Source of the DNA: Roseivivax isoporae LMG 25204
GTDB taxonomy: Bacteria; Pseudomonadota; Alphaproteobacteria; Rhodobacterales; Rhodobacteraceae
NCBI RefSeq assembly: GCF_000521865.1
Contig: NZ_JAME01000016.1
Span: 41,087-105,086 of the forward strand
Reading direction: 5' to 3'
DNA length: 64,000 nucleotides
The position numbers and the translations under genes were made by a program. The notes under the pieces were generated by a model. That model worked only from the letters and a program-made list of their open reading frames with translations. It was not told the origin of the DNA and made no database searches. Positions 62,892 through 64,000 of the stretch are shown in pieces (the stretch's first letter is position 1; each line of letters opens with the position of its first letter).

Positions 62892-63701
62892 TCATGCGTG
62901 CGGGTTTGTGCCGGGGTCCGGGAATCGCCGCAGTCCGCTGCGCTGCAAAGCCAGCAGCCAGAGGTATCCTGGTACGACCCGGACGTAACGTCGCCACAGC
63001 CGGCGGGGCTCCGCGCCGAGGCGGAACAGCCATTCGAGACCGCTCCGCTGCATCCAGCCCGGAGCCTGCCGCGTGTTGCCTGCGTGGAAATCGAAGGCCG
63101 CGCCGACGCCCACGAGGATGGGCGCATCGAGCCTGTCGTGCATGCGCGCCATCCACATCTCCTGCTTGGGCGCGCCGAGACCGACCCAGACGATGTCCGC
63201 CCGGGCGGCGTTGATGCGGTCGACCATGGCCGCTTCCTCGACCGCGCTCAGCGCACGGAAGGGCGGCGAGATGGCGTCGACGATCCGGGCCTGCGGATAG
63301 CGTGCACGGAGCCGGGCCTCGAGCTTGTCGAGCGTCTCCTGCGTCGACCCGTAGAGGACGTGCCGGTAGCCGCGGGCGAACATGGCGAGCATCAGGTCCG
63401 GGCCGTAGACGCGTCCCGCGTCGCGGTGTCCGCGCCGGCGCAGTTCCCAGACCAGCGGCATGCCGTCCGGTGCCACGAGGAAGGCGCCGTTATAGGCCGC
63501 GCGCAGCTCTGGCATGTGCTGGCTGTCCACGAGGCCGTGCGCGCCGCAGGCGCAGACATAGCCCTTGCTCCCGCGTGCGATCGCGTCCGATATCCGCGCC
63601 ACCGCCGCGTCGAGGTTCAGCGACGTGACCCGCACGCCGAGAAGGTCGATCGCCGGTGCATCGGCCGGACGCGCGGTCCGGGAAAGGTCGAGCGGTGACA
63701 C
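62892..63701 (-). CDS. WecG/TagA/CpsF family glycosyltransferase (GT26)
   Basis: A 269-residue GT26 enzyme with the family motifs 'LLGVRVTSLNLDAAVARI', 'VAPDGMPLVW', 'VWVGLGAPKQEMWMARM' and 'GVGAAFDFHAGNTRQAPGWM'. Members move N-acetylmannosamine(-uronate), glucose or related sugars to a lipid-linked acceptor. The start is a GTG at 63701 with GAGGA about nine bases upstream. It may be transcribed from beyond the right part of the window or from the 63.7-64 kb gap. Confidence 0.9.
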   Translation of the reverse strand: MSPLDLSRTARPADAPAIDLLGVRVTSLNLDAAVARISDAIARGSKGYVCACGAHGLVDSQHMPELRAAYNGAFLVAPDGMPLVWELRRRGHRDAGRVYGPDLMLAMFARGYRHVLYGSTQETLDKLEARLRARYPQARIVDAISPPFRALSAVEEAAMVDRINAARADIVWVGLGAPKQEMWMARMHDRLDAPILVGVGAAFDFHAGNTRQAPGWMQRSGLEWLFRLGAEPRRLWRRYVRVVPGYLWLLALQRSGLRRFPDPGTNPHA

Positions 63702-64000
63702 GTGGGGGCTTCCTCTGTTGCCCCACCGGGATACCCCGAGGCAGCTCCGCGTCGAAAATCCCCCAAATGGCCATGCCCCTCATCCTTTTGGCGGAGGCTG
63801 TGCCCGAGGATCGCGCCCGGCCGGTCCCGCGCTCCGGCCGAAAACCCGCCTCAACCTTTCGGCCGAGCGCCGTGTCCTCGGAGGCACGTCGGGAGAGGCG
63901 CGGGGCCGCTTTTGTGGTTCAGAGAGAGGAGAGGGTCCGGCGCAAGCCCCGAACGACACGCGGACCGCGTGCGCGGTCCTGCCGGTCGGCGCGAGCTTCG
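63702..64000. other. Terminal stretch without a recognised gene
   Basis: About 300 bp at the right edge. I find no convincing coding sequence, RNA gene or promoter. It presumably holds the control region of the WecG-like gene. Confidence 0.5.

Noticed and set aside
1..64000. CRISPR arrays, tRNA or rRNA genes, insertion sequences, prophage
   Set aside because: I saw no regularly spaced repeats, cloverleaf-like sequence, transposase or integrase motifs.

Overview
The window looks like a chromosomal segment of an alphaproteobacterium of the Rhodobacter/Roseobacter group that can make bacteriochlorophyll. The evidence is high GC, long co-directional operons joined by ATGA stop/start overlaps, a spheroidene-type carotenoid gene (crtA) beside crtI/crtB/tspO and bchI-bchD-bchO, PpsR-type TGT-N12-ACA operators, and the order rho-mnmE-mnmG-rsmG-parA-parB typical of alphaproteobacterial origin regions. 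It carries no rRNA, tRNA, CRISPR array, transposase or phage gene that I can recognise.

Layout. 1-2.5 kb: the end of a cbb3 oxidase maturation operon (fixH fragment, fixI, fixS). 2.5-10 kb: a photosynthesis block made of crtI-crtB-tspO (minus) and crtA-bchI-bchD-bchO (plus), reading away from a shared control region with two PpsR-type sites. 10-17.5 kb: an MFS transporter, then envelope and housekeeping genes (smr, mltA, a Tim44-like gene, fxsA, secB, dnaQ, coaE, aroE, maf). 17.5-18.1 kb: a relatively AT-rich gap with DnaA-box-like sequences that I propose as the chromosomal origin. 18.1-25 kb: rho, mnmE, mnmG, rsmG, parA, parB, with two perfect 16-bp parS palindromes inside the starts of mnmG and rsmG. 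25-36 kb: hemW-rdgB-rph facing away from hrcA-grpE, then mutS, a malic enzyme, a PfkB kinase and a secreted MsrA.

36-64 kb is one large surface-polysaccharide locus. A minus-strand operon runs from an ExoF/OPX-like exporter through three glycosyltransferases and a Wzz-like chain-length protein to a GDP-fucose-synthase homologue and a GMP/PMI homologue. A plus-strand operon carries a Wzy/O-antigen-ligase-like polymerase, an initiating sugar-phosphate transferase, UDP-glucuronate decarboxylase, a glycosyltransferase with a TPR-like tail and a Wzx flippase. A LuxR-type regulator with an atypical receiver follows. Then come sugar-modification genes (a PglD-like acetyltransferase, two DegT aminotransferases, an epimerase, a WbpB-like dehydrogenase and a WbpD-like acetyltransferase), a large parallel beta-helix protein and a WecG/TagA transferase. 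Together these could make, polymerise, flip and export a polymer containing amino- or acetamido-sugars and pentose.

Most unusual: in the minus-strand polysaccharide operon three neighbouring proteins keep their fold but have lost signature catalytic residues. These are the GMP half of the GMP/PMI protein, the Ser and Tyr of the GDP-fucose-synthase homologue, and the Walker motifs of the tyrosine-kinase-like domain. A degenerate receiver in the nearby LuxR regulator adds to the pattern. This is the best candidate for something not yet described. The placement of parS across translation starts, and a parS-like palindrome that may also be a terminator between grpE and mutS, also deserve attention.
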